Part shown: piece after piece, positions 47,949 through 56,881 of the stretch
Layout of the letters: every line of letters starts with the position of its first letter
Numbering within the stretch: the stretch's first letter is position 1
From: Armatimonadota bacterium
GTDB taxonomy: Bacteria > Armatimonadota > Fimbriimonadia > Fimbriimonadales > Fimbriimonadaceae
Assembly: GCA_018268355.1 (NCBI GenBank)
Contig: JAFDWR010000001.1
Coordinates: forward strand, 645,858 to 709,857
Reading direction: 5' to 3'
Length of the DNA: 64,000 nt
Made by a program: the position numbers and the translations under genes
The notes under the pieces: generated by a model
What the model was told of the DNA's origin: nothing
Seen by the model: only the letters and a program-made list of their open reading frames with translations
The model's database searches: none

Positions 47949-49070
47949 GTGAAGCGCGTCGTCATCCTCGGTTCCACCGGCAGCATCGGAACCCAAACCC
48001 TTGATGTCATTGCCCAATTCCCCGATCGCTTCAAGGTCGTTGGTCTCGCCGCACGGCAAAACGAGTCCCTCCTCCTAGAGCAAGCGGCCAGATTTGACGT
48101 TCGCCACCTCGCGCTTTTCCAAGGTGCCACCGCTCCTCACATCCGCACCGGGATGGAAGGGCTGATTGAGCTCGCCACCCTTTCCGAGGCCGACATCGTC
48201 GTGGTCAGCGTCGCGGGTGTCATCGGCCTCCAGCCCACCCTTGCCGCCATCGAAGCGGGCAAAGACATCGCCCTCGCGAGCAAAGAAGTGCTCGTCGCCG
48301 CGGGCGAAATCGTCATGCCGGCGGTCGCTCGCAACGGCGTGAGCCTCAACCCCATCGACAGCGAGCACAGCGCGGTCTTCCAGTGCGTCCAAGGGTCCAA
48401 ACCTGAACAAATCGATGAGGTCATCCTCACTGCGAGTGGCGGACCGTTTCGTGGATGGTCACGGCCTCAACTTGAATCAATCTCCGTCCAGCAGGCCCTG
48501 AATCACCCAACCTGGTCGATGGGAGGCAAGATCACAATCGACTCCGCCACCCTCATGAACAAGGCCCTTGAGATGATCGAGGCAAGGTGGCTTTTCGGGG
48601 TCAAACCTGAACAGATCAAAGCAGTCGTCCACCCGCAATCGATCATCCATTCGATGGTGAAACTGACGGACGGGAGCGTTCTCGCCCAGATGGGATGGCC
48701 GAATATGCGGCTGCCCATCCTCTATGCCCTGGCCTATCCCGAGCGGCTCCCGAACGACCTGAAGCCCTGGAGCCCACTCGACAGCCCACGGCTGGACTTT
48801 GAGCCGATCGATACCGACGTCTTCCCGGGCCCGAAAATGGCGATCGAGGCGATGCAGATGGGCGGAACCGCGCCTTGCGCCTTCAATGCCGCCAATGAAG
48901 AGGCCGCGAATGCCTTTTTGCGGGGCGAAATACCCTTCTTAGCGATTGACGAAACGGTCGGCACGGTCCTTGCGTTACATAAGACCAAGCCGGTCACGCT
49001 TGAGGACCTCTTATCGGTGGATAATGAGGCACGCGAGCAGACTCGCCAGCTTCTTGCTCAACGCTCATGA
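47949..49070 (+). CDS. dxr: 1-deoxy-D-xylulose 5-phosphate reductoisomerase
   Basis: Dxr converts DXP to MEP in non-mevalonate isoprenoid synthesis. The 373-aa protein has the NADPH motif GSTGSIGTQTLDV at 8-20, LASKEVLVAAG, the metal-binding NPIDSEHSAVFQC, and ASGGPFRG and HPTWSMGGKITIDSATLMNK. The start is GTG at 47949. Its stop overlaps the rseP start as ATGA, a gene pair conserved in many bacteria. Confidence 0.97.
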   Translation: MKRVVILGSTGSIGTQTLDVIAQFPDRFKVVGLAARQNESLLLEQAARFDVRHLALFQGATAPHIRTGMEGLIELATLSEADIVVVSVAGVIGLQPTLAAIEAGKDIALASKEVLVAAGEIVMPAVARNGVSLNPIDSEHSAVFQCVQGSKPEQIDEVILTASGGPFRGWSRPQLESISVQQALNHPTWSMGGKITIDSATLMNKALEMIEARWLFGVKPEQIKAVVHPQSIIHSMVKLTDGSVLAQMGWPNMRLPILYALAYPERLPNDLKPWSPLDSPRLDFEPIDTDVFPGPKMAIEAMQMGGTAPCAFNAANEEAANAFLRGEIPFLAIDETVGTVLALHKTKPVTLEDLLSVDNEAREQTRQLLAQRS

Positions 49071-50266
49071 TCGTCCTCACCTATCTCCTGGTTGCCGTCG
49101 TCTTTGTGACGCTCTTTGCGCTGCTGGTTGCGGCTCACGAGTGGGGCCACTACCTTTCGGCGCGCATGTTCCGAATGGGCATCGAAGAGTTTGCGATTGG
49201 GATGGGCAAGAAGATCGCGGTCTGGCGCCGGCGTAAGCAGATCCTCGACGACGGCACCGAGCTTGAGACCGAGTACACGATTCGCCTGCTGCCGATCGGT
49301 GGTTTCGTCCGCATCCGGGGCATGGAGCCCCACGAGGACGGATCGGAAACCAAAGTCGCCAACGGATTTTATGCTTCCCACCCGTGGAAGCGGCTCGTGG
49401 TGCTCTTTGCGGGGCCACTTTTCAGCCTCCTCGCGGGCGTCATCGTGCTCACCGGGCTTTACTCCTTCTCTGGGATTGATCGTGCAGTGAATAAGCCGGT
49501 CATCGGTGCAGTGAGCGAGAAGGGGGCCGCGTTCCAGGCGGGAATGCTCGCCAACGACCGCGTGGTCAGCATCGACGGAACTCCGGTCAACTCCTTCTCC
49601 GAGATCGTCAACAAGACCTATCAATCCGGAGGCAAGCCCCTCAGCTTTGTGGTGGAACGCGACTCGAAGTTGATGACCCTCATGGTCACGCCCATTCTCG
49701 CCAAGGGCTTCCGCTTGGATAGCAACCTTGAGCCGCTTCCGGGAAGAGAGGATCTCTACCGGCTCGGCGTGAGCTTCAAGATGGAGCGAGTTGGACTTAC
49801 CTTTGGTGAGGCCCTCTCCGAAGCCTGCAGCTATCCTTTTAAGGCAATTGGTGGCCTCCTTGCCATCGTGAAGAAGCCCGCGATCTTCGAAGACTCGGTC
49901 GGTGGACCCGCGACTATCGTCAGCGCGGTGAAGTCGAGCGTGGAAAGCAGCCTCTACTCGGTGATCAGCCTCGGCGGACTGCTGAGCATCTCGCTCGGCA
50001 TCATGAACCTCCTTCCCATCGCTCCGCTCGACGGTGGCCAGATGGTGATGGCGTTCGTGGAACTCCTCCGCGGTGGCCGACGGCTGAGCTTCAAGGTTCA
50101 AAACGCGGTGATGACGGCGGGATTCATGATGGTGATGCTGCTCATGGTGAGCATCCTCTTCGTCGACTTCCGGCGATTCACCGGTGGCGATCCGAACAAG
50201 CCGACGCCGCCCGGGGCAACCTCAACCGCCACGCCTAAGCCTGCCGCGACGCCTGCCACGAAGTAA
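49067..50266 (+). CDS. rseP: RIP metalloprotease RseP (M50 with PDZ domain)
   Basis: This 399-aa intramembrane site-2 protease has zinc site HEWGH (His24, Glu25, His28). A PDZ domain lies at about 145-215 (GAVSEKGAAFQAGMLANDRVVSIDG) and the second catalytic motif NLLPIAPLDGG precedes the last transmembrane helices. In other bacteria it cleaves anti-sigma factors or remnant signal peptides. It is coupled to dxr, and its 3' end overlaps the convergent trmFO by 32 bp. The C-terminal tail is Thr/Pro/Ala-rich. Confidence 0.95.
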   Translation: MIVLTYLLVAVVFVTLFALLVAAHEWGHYLSARMFRMGIEEFAIGMGKKIAVWRRRKQILDDGTELETEYTIRLLPIGGFVRIRGMEPHEDGSETKVANGFYASHPWKRLVVLFAGPLFSLLAGVIVLTGLYSFSGIDRAVNKPVIGAVSEKGAAFQAGMLANDRVVSIDGTPVNSFSEIVNKTYQSGGKPLSFVVERDSKLMTLMVTPILAKGFRLDSNLEPLPGREDLYRLGVSFKMERVGLTFGEALSEACSYPFKAIGGLLAIVKKPAIFEDSVGGPATIVSAVKSSVESSLYSVISLGGLLSISLGIMNLLPIAPLDGGQMVMAFVELLRGGRRLSFKVQNAVMTAGFMMVMLLMVSILFVDFRRFTGGDPNKPTPPGATSTATPKPAATPATK

Positions 50267-51623
50267 ACGCCGCGCGCGCCGCTTCGAGCTTCATCGCCCG
50301 CTTCACCGCCTTGTCGCGTGGCACCGGCTCAGGGTCGGGGAGAAGGCCCCAGTTGATATTCATTGGCGCAAAGTCGCGGGGCGTGTCATCCATCAGGTGC
50401 GAAATCAGCGAGCCATAGGCGGTCTCTCGGGGCGGCACCGGCAGTGAATCGCCGCGTAACCTCGCCACCGCGACGAGACCCGAATAGATCCCCATCGCCG
50501 CCGATTCGACGTAACCCTCGACGCCCGTCAGCTGGCCCGAGATGCCGATGTTCGGCCGGTTCTTCAGCGTGAGGTCCGGGTTGAGGACGCGCGGCGCGTC
50601 GAGATAGGTGTTCCGGTGGATCACGCCATAGCGAACGAACTCGGCGTTCTCCAGCCCTGGAATCATCCGGAAAACCCGCTTTTGCTCGCCCCATTTCAGG
50701 CGGGTCTGGCAAGCGACGAGCGAGTAGAGGGTCTTCTCCTTGTTTTCGGGCCGGAGCTGGAGCGCGGCCCAGGGCCTTCGCCCGGTTCGAGGGTCGGTGA
50801 GGCCAACCGGCTTGAAGTTGCCAAACGCAAGCGACCGTGCTCCGCGCTCGGCGATGACCTCAATCGGCATGCACCCCGCGAAGTACTTCACCTGCTCGGT
50901 GAAGCGGTCCTCCAGGGTCTGAAGCTTGTAGGCCTCGCCGACCTCGACCTCGCCGCGCACGCCGCCCGCTTCAAAGGCATGGAAAGGGGCACGTTCGGCA
51001 TGGACAAGCTCGTGGACGAACGCCTCGTAGGTCTCCTTGTCAAACGGGCAGTTCAGGTAGTCGTCGCCGCCCTTGTCGTAGCGGCTCTGGCTAAAGGCGA
51101 CCTCAAGGTTGATCGACGAGGCCTCCACCGTCGGCGCGACCGCGTCAAAGAAGTACAGCCGGTCTCGCCCGGTTTCCGAGGCGAGCCACTCCGCCACATC
51201 GGGAGTCGTGAGCGGCCCGGTAGCGAGGATCACCTCACCAGTCATGGCGGCGATCTCCTCCGGGCCGACGGGGCGACGCTCAACCGTGATGTTGGGGTGG
51301 TTCTCAAGGGCGGCAGTGATCGCCGCGCCGAAGTTGTTGCGGTCAACGCCAAGCGCCTCGCCGGCGGGCACGCGGTGGTCCTCGGCGATCCGAAGCACGA
51401 TCGAGCCGAGCGCGGCCATCTCTTCCTTCAGGAGCCCCGCTGGCGAGGTCGGCAACATCGACTTCAGGGAATTCGAGCAGACCAACTCGGCGAAAAAACC
51501 GGTCGTATGGGCGGGCGTCGATTGCACGGGCCGCATCTCAAACAGGCGAACGGGGAACCCGGCCTCCGCCACCGCCCATGCCGCCTCAACCCCCGCAAAT
51601 CCTGCTCCAATGACCGTGACCAT
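50235..51623 (-). CDS. trmFO: tRNA (uracil-54 C5) methyltransferase, folate/FAD-dependent
   Basis: TrmFO methylates U54 in the T loop of tRNA using methylenetetrahydrofolate and FADH2. The 462-aa protein has the FAD motif VIGAGFAGVEAAW, LFEMRP, the conserved LVCSNSLKS, and LNCPFDKETYEAF and GQLTGVEGYVESAAMG. The GTG or ATG at 51623 matches the family start. The presence of TrmFO rather than a SAM-dependent TrmA is typical of Firmicutes, Cyanobacteria, Deinococcus and related lineages. Confidence 0.97.
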   Translation of the reverse strand: MVTVIGAGFAGVEAAWAVAEAGFPVRLFEMRPVQSTPAHTTGFFAELVCSNSLKSMLPTSPAGLLKEEMAALGSIVLRIAEDHRVPAGEALGVDRNNFGAAITAALENHPNITVERRPVGPEEIAAMTGEVILATGPLTTPDVAEWLASETGRDRLYFFDAVAPTVEASSINLEVAFSQSRYDKGGDDYLNCPFDKETYEAFVHELVHAERAPFHAFEAGGVRGEVEVGEAYKLQTLEDRFTEQVKYFAGCMPIEVIAERGARSLAFGNFKPVGLTDPRTGRRPWAALQLRPENKEKTLYSLVACQTRLKWGEQKRVFRMIPGLENAEFVRYGVIHRNTYLDAPRVLNPDLTLKNRPNIGISGQLTGVEGYVESAAMGIYSGLVAVARLRGDSLPVPPRETAYGSLISHLMDDTPRDFAPMNINWGLLPDPEPVPRDKAVKRAMKLEAARAAFTSWQASRQA

Positions 51624-51685
51624 GAAGGGGAAATCTTACCGGGAATGCGATCTTTGGTCCACAAAGTGCGTCATACTAGTAGTGC

Positions 51686-51728
51686 GACTGAGGGGCGTTG
51701 CGACCCCAGAAGTGGGCTAGGCTCAGTC
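51686..51728 (+). promoter_or_regulatory. S-adenosylhomocysteine riboswitch aptamer
   Basis: A perfect 7-bp outer helix (51686-51692 with 51722-51728) encloses GGGCGTTGCGACC, a short CCC/GGG hairpin and CTAGGCTC. This matches the SAH riboswitch core (GGnGCGnUGCRACC ... AGGCUC) that I know from literature. It precedes ahcY, the SAH-degrading enzyme, which is the classical target. A downstream terminator forms the expression platform. Confidence 0.85.
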
Positions 51729-51750
51729 GACCGCATAGCGGGAAAAACGG

Positions 51751-51787
51751 CGCTCGTAATCATTCCGGGTTACGAGCGTTTTTCTTT
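51751..51787 (+). terminator. Regulatory terminator between the SAH aptamer and ahcY
   Basis: A 9-bp stem (51751-51759 with 51770-51778) with a 10-nt loop is followed by TTTTTCTTT. It lies about 50 nt upstream of ahcY and would stop transcription unless SAH binding remodels the leader. Confidence 0.82.
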
Positions 51788-51835
51788 GTCAACAAGGGAA
51801 AACGCGGCCCGGAAATCCGAAGGATAAAGAAGAAG

Positions 51836-53251
51836 ATGCAAACCACTCAAACTCCGACATTCCTCGATTACCAGGTTGCTGACATCTCACTCGCAGAGTG
51901 GGGCCGAAAGGAAATCGCGATCGCCGAAACCGAGATGCCTGGCCTGATGGCCATTCGCGACGAATACGCCAAGAGCCAGCCGCTCAAGGGTGCTCGAATC
52001 GCCGGATCGCTCCACATGACGATCCAAACCGCCGTTCTCATCGAGACCCTCGTCGCCCTCGGCGCCGAAGTCCGATGGGCCAGCTGCAACATCTATTCGA
52101 CGCAAGACCACGCCGCCGCTGCTATCGCTGCCGGCCAGACCCCGGTCTTCGCGTTCAAGGGCGAATCGCTCGACCAGTATTGGGACTTCACCCACCGCAT
52201 CCTCGAGTGGCACGACGGCGGCACGCCGAACATGATCCTCGACGACGGCGGCGACGCCACCATGCTCGTCCTTATCGGCTCGCAGGCCGAAACCGACAAG
52301 AGCGTCCTTGAGAACCCGTCGAGCGAAGAAGCGGTTGCGCTTTTCGCTTCGATCAAGCGAAAGCTCGCCGAGGACCCGACGTTCTATAGCCGAATCAAGG
52401 CCAACATCCAGGGCGTCAGCGAAGAGACCACCACCGGTGTCCACCGCCTCTACCAGCTCCAGAAGGAAGGCAAGCTGCCCTTCCCCGCCTTCAACGTGAA
52501 CGACTCGGTCACGAAGTCGAAGTTCGACAATCTCTACGGTTGCCGAGAGTCGCTCGTCGACGGTATCAAGCGCGCCACCGACGTCATGGTCGCGGGCAAG
52601 ATCGCGGTCGTTTGCGGCTATGGCGACGTGGGTAAGGGTTCGGCCCTCGCTCTCGCGGCCCTGAAGGCCCAGGTTTGGGTCACCGAGATCGACCCGATCT
52701 GCGCGCTCCAAGCGGCGATGGAAGGCTTCCGCGTCGTGACGATGGACTACGCTGCCGACAAGGCCGACATCTTTGTCACCGCCACCGGCAACTACCACGT
52801 CATCACCCACGAGCACATGATGGCGATGAAGGATCAGGCCATCGTCTGCAACATCGGCCACTTTGACAACGAAATCGACGTCGCGTCGATGAAGCAGTTC
52901 AAGTGGGAGAACATCAAGCCCCAGGTCGATCACATCATCAAGCCGAACGGCAACCGAATCATCCTCCTCGCTGAGGGTCGACTCGTGAATCTCGGCTGCG
53001 GAACTGGCCACCCGAGCTACGTCATGAGCTCGTCGTTCGCCAACCAGGTGATGGCTCAGATCGAGCTTTGGACGAAGAAGGGCGAATACGCTCCTGGCGT
53101 CTACGTCCTTCCGAAGCACCTCGATGAGAAGGTTGCCCGGTTGCAGCTCAGCAAGCTCAACGCCCAGCTCACCCAGCTCTCGAAGGAGCAGGCGGACTAT
53201 ATCGGCGTTCCTGTCGAAGGCCCGTACAAGACCGAAACCTATCGCTACTAA
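51836..53251 (+). CDS. ahcY: Adenosylhomocysteinase
   Basis: AhcY hydrolyses S-adenosylhomocysteine to adenosine and homocysteine, recycling the by-product of methylation. The 471-aa enzyme begins [23 protein letters not shown]. It has the NAD motif [15 protein letters not shown], the catalytic [22 protein letters not shown] and the C-terminal [10 protein letters not shown]. The ATG at 51836 is chosen from family similarity. Expression is probably controlled by the upstream SAH riboswitch. Confidence 0.98.
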   Translation: MQTTQTPTFLDYQVADISLAEWGRKEIAIAETEMPGLMAIRDEYAKSQPLKGARIAGSLHMTIQTAVLIETLVALGAEVRWASCNIYSTQDHAAAAIAAGQTPVFAFKGESLDQYWDFTHRILEWHDGGTPNMILDDGGDATMLVLIGSQAETDKSVLENPSSEEAVALFASIKRKLAEDPTFYSRIKANIQGVSEETTTGVHRLYQLQKEGKLPFPAFNVNDSVTKSKFDNLYGCRESLVDGIKRATDVMVAGKIAVVCGYGDVGKGSALALAALKAQVWVTEIDPICALQAAMEGFRVVTMDYAADKADIFVTATGNYHVITHEHMMAMKDQAIVCNIGHFDNEIDVASMKQFKWENIKPQVDHIIKPNGNRIILLAEGRLVNLGCGTGHPSYVMSSSFANQVMAQIELWTKKGEYAPGVYVLPKHLDEKVARLQLSKLNAQLTQLSKEQADYIGVPVEGPYKTETYRY

Positions 53252-53272
53252 GGCTTTGGTCTGAAGAAAAAT

Positions 53273-53307
53273 CGCGGCGAGCCCCATCGTGGGCTCGCCG
53301 CGTTTTT
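53273..53307 (+). terminator. Intrinsic terminator of ahcY
   Basis: A perfect 12-bp GC-rich stem (53273-53284 with 53291-53302) is followed by TTTTT. Confidence 0.9.
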
Positions 53308-53323
53308 GTGGAATAGCCACGGC

Positions 53324-53506
53324 ATGCGCACCGTGCTTGCTTTGATCGCCGCTTCCGTTGTCCTCGTGGGTTGTGGATCGGCCGCGCCGGCCCCGGCGAC
53401 GGAAGAAAAGGGCGTCTACGCCCAGCAGATCGACAAGGCTCGGTCCACCGCCGCCAAGGAGACCGAGAAGGTCCGTAGTGGCGAGCGCGACGTTTACGGC
53501 GGTTAG
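53324..53506 (+). CDS. Small lipoprotein of unknown function
   Basis: This 60-aa protein has a lipoprotein signal peptide (MRTVLALIAASVVLVGC, lipobox LVGC) and a short mature part of about 44 residues rich in Ala, Glu and Lys. The ATG at 53324 begins the signal. It ends only 4 bp into the convergent ilvC gene. Length and composition recall small outer-membrane-linked lipoproteins, but no family is recognised. Confidence 0.7.
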   Translation: MRTVLALIAASVVLVGCGSAAPAPATEEKGVYAQQIDKARSTAAKETEKVRSGERDVYGG

Positions 53507-54486
53507 CCGCGCATCGACTCGCGGATCGGCGCGCCGACTTGCTCGACCGATAGCTCAGCCTCGACCTTTCGGTACTTCTTGAGGTTCGGCTGGCCGTTTT
53601 CGCATTCGGCGATCCAGTCCTTCGCAAACTCGCCGCTTTGAATCCGCTTCAGGGTTTCGCGCATCGCGGCGCGCGATTCTTCGTTGATCACGCTCGGCCC
53701 GGTGACAAATCCGCCCCACTCGGCGGTGTCGCTGATCGCAAGGCGCATCGCGGCAAGACCGCGCTCGACCATGAGGTCGACGATTAACTTGGTTTCGTGG
53801 AGGCACTCAAAGTAGGCCACTTCGGGGCTGAACCCGGCCGCGACGAGGGTCTCGAACCCCGCTTTGACGAGCTCGGGAATGCCACCACACAGGACGGCTT
53901 GCTCCCCGAACAGGTCGCTTTCGGTCTCCTCTTGGAAGCTGGTCTCATAGAGCCCTTTTCGGCAGCCACAACCCCACGCATAAGCGAGGACCCGGTCCCA
54001 GGCTCGGCCGGTTGCATCCTGGGCCACCGCGACGAGCCCCGGAAGCCCGCTGCCCTGCTCGTAGAGCCGCCGCAGGCCCGCGCCCGGCCCTTTGGGCGAA
54101 ACGAGGCCAAAATCGACGCCCTCGACGAGCGGAATCCGCCCAAAGTGGACGTTGAAGCCGTGGGCGAACAGCACCATCTGGCCCGCCCGCAGATTGGGAC
54201 GAACGCCTTCACGGAAGATCTCAGCCATCGGCACATCGGGCGTCGTCAGCATGATGAGGTCCGCACGCTTGGTCACCTCAGCCGCCGTGCCGACCTCAAA
54301 GCCGCTCGCCCGCGCCTCTTCCCCGCTCGCGCTGCCCGGCCGCGCCCCCACGATCACCCGGACCCCGGAATCGCGCAAGTTAAGCGCGTGGGCGCGGCCT
54401 TGGTTGCCATAGCCCACCACCGCCACCGTCTCGTCGCGCAGGGCGTCCTTCGGGATCTCAGGTTCGTCGAATCGGCGGGTTGCCAT
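53503..54486 (-). CDS. ilvC: Ketol-acid reductoisomerase
   Basis: KARI catalyses the second step of valine/isoleucine synthesis, combining Mg2+-dependent alkyl migration with NADPH reduction. The 327-aa class I enzyme has the nucleotide motif VVGYGNQGRAHALNLRDSG at 24-42, HGFNVHFGRI, and the metal-ligand segments SDLFGEQAVLCGG and ECLHETKLIVDLM. The cofactor loop reads ARPGSAS. It appears monocistronic; ilvB, ilvN and leuA are not adjacent. Confidence 0.95.
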   Translation of the reverse strand: MATRRFDEPEIPKDALRDETVAVVGYGNQGRAHALNLRDSGVRVIVGARPGSASGEEARASGFEVGTAAEVTKRADLIMLTTPDVPMAEIFREGVRPNLRAGQMVLFAHGFNVHFGRIPLVEGVDFGLVSPKGPGAGLRRLYEQGSGLPGLVAVAQDATGRAWDRVLAYAWGCGCRKGLYETSFQEETESDLFGEQAVLCGGIPELVKAGFETLVAAGFSPEVAYFECLHETKLIVDLMVERGLAAMRLAISDTAEWGGFVTGPSVINEESRAAMRETLKRIQSGEFAKDWIAECENGQPNLKKYRKVEAELSVEQVGAPIRESMRG

Positions 54487-54519
54487 GGCTCATTTTGGTC
54501 GATTCGATAAACTGGGCGC

Positions 54520-55083
54520 GTGGTTGAAGTCAGGTGGGCAACCGTGGAGGACGTGGCGGACATTGAATCCGTGCGCATCGCGGCCTGGCGCGCGGCATAT
54601 CAGGAGATCCTGCCTGCAACCGTCCTTGCCGGGCTCACGACCACGCCTGAGCGCGTCGCTTTGCTCAGCGAAAGGATCACCGAGCGGAAGGCGCGCTTCC
54701 TCGTCGCCATCCTGGACGGCGTGAATGTCGGCCACCTGGTGAGCGGCGTTCCTCAGGAATTCTCCGACCATCAGATCGGCGCGCTTTACGTGTCGCCATT
54801 CCACCAAGGACGCCGGATCGGGCCGACGCTTGTGGGGCAAGACATTGCCCTCGCCATCCAGGAGGGCGCGAGTTCCGCCTCAATCTGGAGCCTGGAAAAG
54901 AACGATCGGGCCGCCCGGCTTTACGGAGAGACCTTTGGCGCGGACGAGGTCCTCAGCGGCACCTATGACATCGAGGGCACGACCTATCCCACCCTCGGGT
55001 TTATCTATAGGGACCTACCAGGGTTGCTGCAAAGGCTCGAAACCCTCACCCAACGAACTTATAGCCCACACCTCGAACCGTAA
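54520..55083 (+). CDS. GNAT family N-acetyltransferase
   Basis: This 187-aa acetyltransferase has VEVRWATVEDVADIESVRIAAW at the N-terminus, the acetyl-CoA motif A around ALYVSPFHQGRRIGPTLV, and SIWSLEKNDRAARLYGETFGA. The substrate is unknown. The start is GTG at 54520. Its last 38 bp overlap the convergent response-regulator gene. Confidence 0.88.
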   Translation: MVEVRWATVEDVADIESVRIAAWRAAYQEILPATVLAGLTTTPERVALLSERITERKARFLVAILDGVNVGHLVSGVPQEFSDHQIGALYVSPFHQGRRIGPTLVGQDIALAIQEGASSASIWSLEKNDRAARLYGETFGADEVLSGTYDIEGTTYPTLGFIYRDLPGLLQRLETLTQRTYSPHLEP

Positions 55084-55717
55084 CGAGGCGAATGGGCTGG
55101 TTGGGGTCCTTCTCAATGCGGGTTCGCAGCCAGCGAATATGAACGTCCACCGTGCGCGGCGAGACGTAGGCATCCTTGCCCCAAACGCGGTCGAGAAGGG
55201 CTTCACGGGTGAAGACCTGGCCGGCATTCTTGGCAAGGAAGTAGAGGAGGGCGAACTCCTTGGGCGAAAGCGTCATGTGCTGGTCGTCGAGGAACGCCTC
55301 GTGCGACCGGGGGTCGATGCGTAGATTGCCGCGCTCGACGAGGTCGTTGCTGGTTTCCTGGGTGCTGCGCCGCAGGATCGCGCGGACTCGGGCGACGAGC
55401 TCGCTCAGGTTGAAGGGCTTGACCACGTAGTCGTCGGCCCCCATTTCGAGCCCCGCAATGCGGTCGGATTCGCTGCCTTTGGCGGAGACGAAGATGATCG
55501 GGGTGTCGGAGTCCTTGCGGATCGCCTTGCACAGGTCATGCCCCGAACGCCTCGGCAACATGATGTCGAGGATGATCAGGTCCGGTTTGACCTTGCGAAA
55601 GATCTGGATCCCTTCCTCGGCGGTCTCAGCCGCAAAGGTGGTGAACCCTTCCCGCCGAAACTTCATTTCGACGGTCTCCCGGATAGTCGCTTCGTCGTCA
55701 ACGATGAGCAGCTTCAT
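55046..55717 (-). CDS. OmpR/PhoB family response regulator
   Basis: This 223-aa two-domain regulator has a receiver with the acidic pair Asp7-Asp8, phospho-acceptor Asp51 in LILDIMLP, the Ser switch in FVSAKG and Lys in VVKPF. A winged-helix DNA-binding domain follows (LSPKEFALLYFLAKNAGQVFTREALLDRVWG, then RTVDVHIRWLRTRIE). No histidine kinase is encoded nearby, so it is an orphan in this window. Confidence 0.95.
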   Translation of the reverse strand: MKLLIVDDEATIRETVEMKFRREGFTTFAAETAEEGIQIFRKVKPDLIILDIMLPRRSGHDLCKAIRKDSDTPIIFVSAKGSESDRIAGLEMGADDYVVKPFNLSELVARVRAILRRSTQETSNDLVERGNLRIDPRSHEAFLDDQHMTLSPKEFALLYFLAKNAGQVFTREALLDRVWGKDAYVSPRTVDVHIRWLRTRIEKDPNQPIRLVTVRGVGYKFVG

Positions 55718-55770
55718 TCGAACTCGCCTAAGGCGACATTTTCGCGCCGCAATGTTAAGACGTCAATAAC

Positions 55771-56877
55771 TTAGGAGGTTTTGCCGTTTTTCTCAGCATC
55801 TATGCGAGCTTGCTTCTCTTGGCTACGGGCAACGGCATACCACCCGGCTAGAGCAAGCCCGGCGATAATCAAAGCGTACTGAAAGCCCGGCAGGGCGCGG
55901 TACTTGACCTTCACATGCTCCACGGGCTGAGCGATCCACGTCTTCCCTTCGGGGTCGGGCTCAATAAAGAGGTCTGAGCCTAGACGGTGGAAGGTCTCTT
56001 CAGAATAGGTGTTCAGCACCCACTCCTTCGATACGGCAAAGCCCTCCTTCTGGAGGACCTCAATCGCGCGATCATTCAAGTTCTGGCACTGAGCCAGTGT
56101 GACGTACCAGTCCTCCAACCCCTGTCTGACCTTGATTGGCTTGGGAGTGACGATCATGAGAGAGAGCTCGCGAAGGTAGTCGGGAACGTCGGCAAAATCC
56201 GGCTCGCTGTATGGATAAAACGGTTTCTCTGCCTTGAACTTGATCTCGATCTTCGGTGATCGCATGACCTGCGCCTTGTTTGACGGCCGCTTGAACCGAA
56301 ACGCCGAGAGGTAAAAGCTCTCGTCGACGTAGGGCTTTACCCACTCCTTGACCTCTTCACGGATCGTGAACCCGTTCTTCTTCGCCCAGAGCTGGAGTTC
56401 CTCGGGTGACTTTGCCTTCAGGACGGTGACCTCGTACTCGCCAAAGTCGACCTTGTCGAAGACCGTTGGCCCAGGCGAGGCGCTCGGTCCGGCCCCAGCC
56501 ACGCCGTCGTACTTCATGTACGAGTAGTACTCCTGCTCGGTCATGTCCTCGGCGAAGAGCTTGGCCGCGACAAAGGTGATCGTCTTCTCCTTGTAGATCG
56601 GCTTGGGGATCATCGCGTCCGCGAAGTCCTGATGGACGGACTCCGAGAGCTCGCGGAAGGTAGGCATGCTCGGCGTTGGGACGATAAAGCCAAAGCTGTC
56701 ACTGTTCCCCGCGAACTCGACCGTTCGGACGAACGATTCCATCTTGGTGGCGGGGTCGTAGACGATGAGTGTCCGTTCGGCCCCGATTCTCATCGAGTCA
56801 TCGATTACCGCGCAGGGCTTTGCGATGGCGGTAGCCAAAAAGCTTATTCCAATGAGTCCGATTCTTTGACGGTTCAT
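55771..56877 (-). CDS. DUF2330 domain secreted or membrane protein (paralogue 1)
   Basis: This 368-aa protein has a signal peptide (MNRQRIGLIGISFLATAIAKPCAVID). The exported domain has RTLIVYDPATKMESFVRTVEF, FGFIVPTPSMPTF, FDFGEYEV-like FDKVDFGEYEVTVLKAK and KPFYPYSEP, typical of DUF2330. A C-terminal transmembrane segment (ALIIAGLALAGWYAVA) precedes a short charged tail. Function is unknown in the family. It follows its paralogue by 4 bp. Confidence 0.85.
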   Translation of the reverse strand: MNRQRIGLIGISFLATAIAKPCAVIDDSMRIGAERTLIVYDPATKMESFVRTVEFAGNSDSFGFIVPTPSMPTFRELSESVHQDFADAMIPKPIYKEKTITFVAAKLFAEDMTEQEYYSYMKYDGVAGAGPSASPGPTVFDKVDFGEYEVTVLKAKSPEELQLWAKKNGFTIREEVKEWVKPYVDESFYLSAFRFKRPSNKAQVMRSPKIEIKFKAEKPFYPYSEPDFADVPDYLRELSLMIVTPKPIKVRQGLEDWYVTLAQCQNLNDRAIEVLQKEGFAVSKEWVLNTYSEETFHRLGSDLFIEPDPEGKTWIAQPVEHVKVKYRALPGFQYALIIAGLALAGWYAVARSQEKQARIDAEKNGKTS

Positions 56878-56881
56878 GGCA

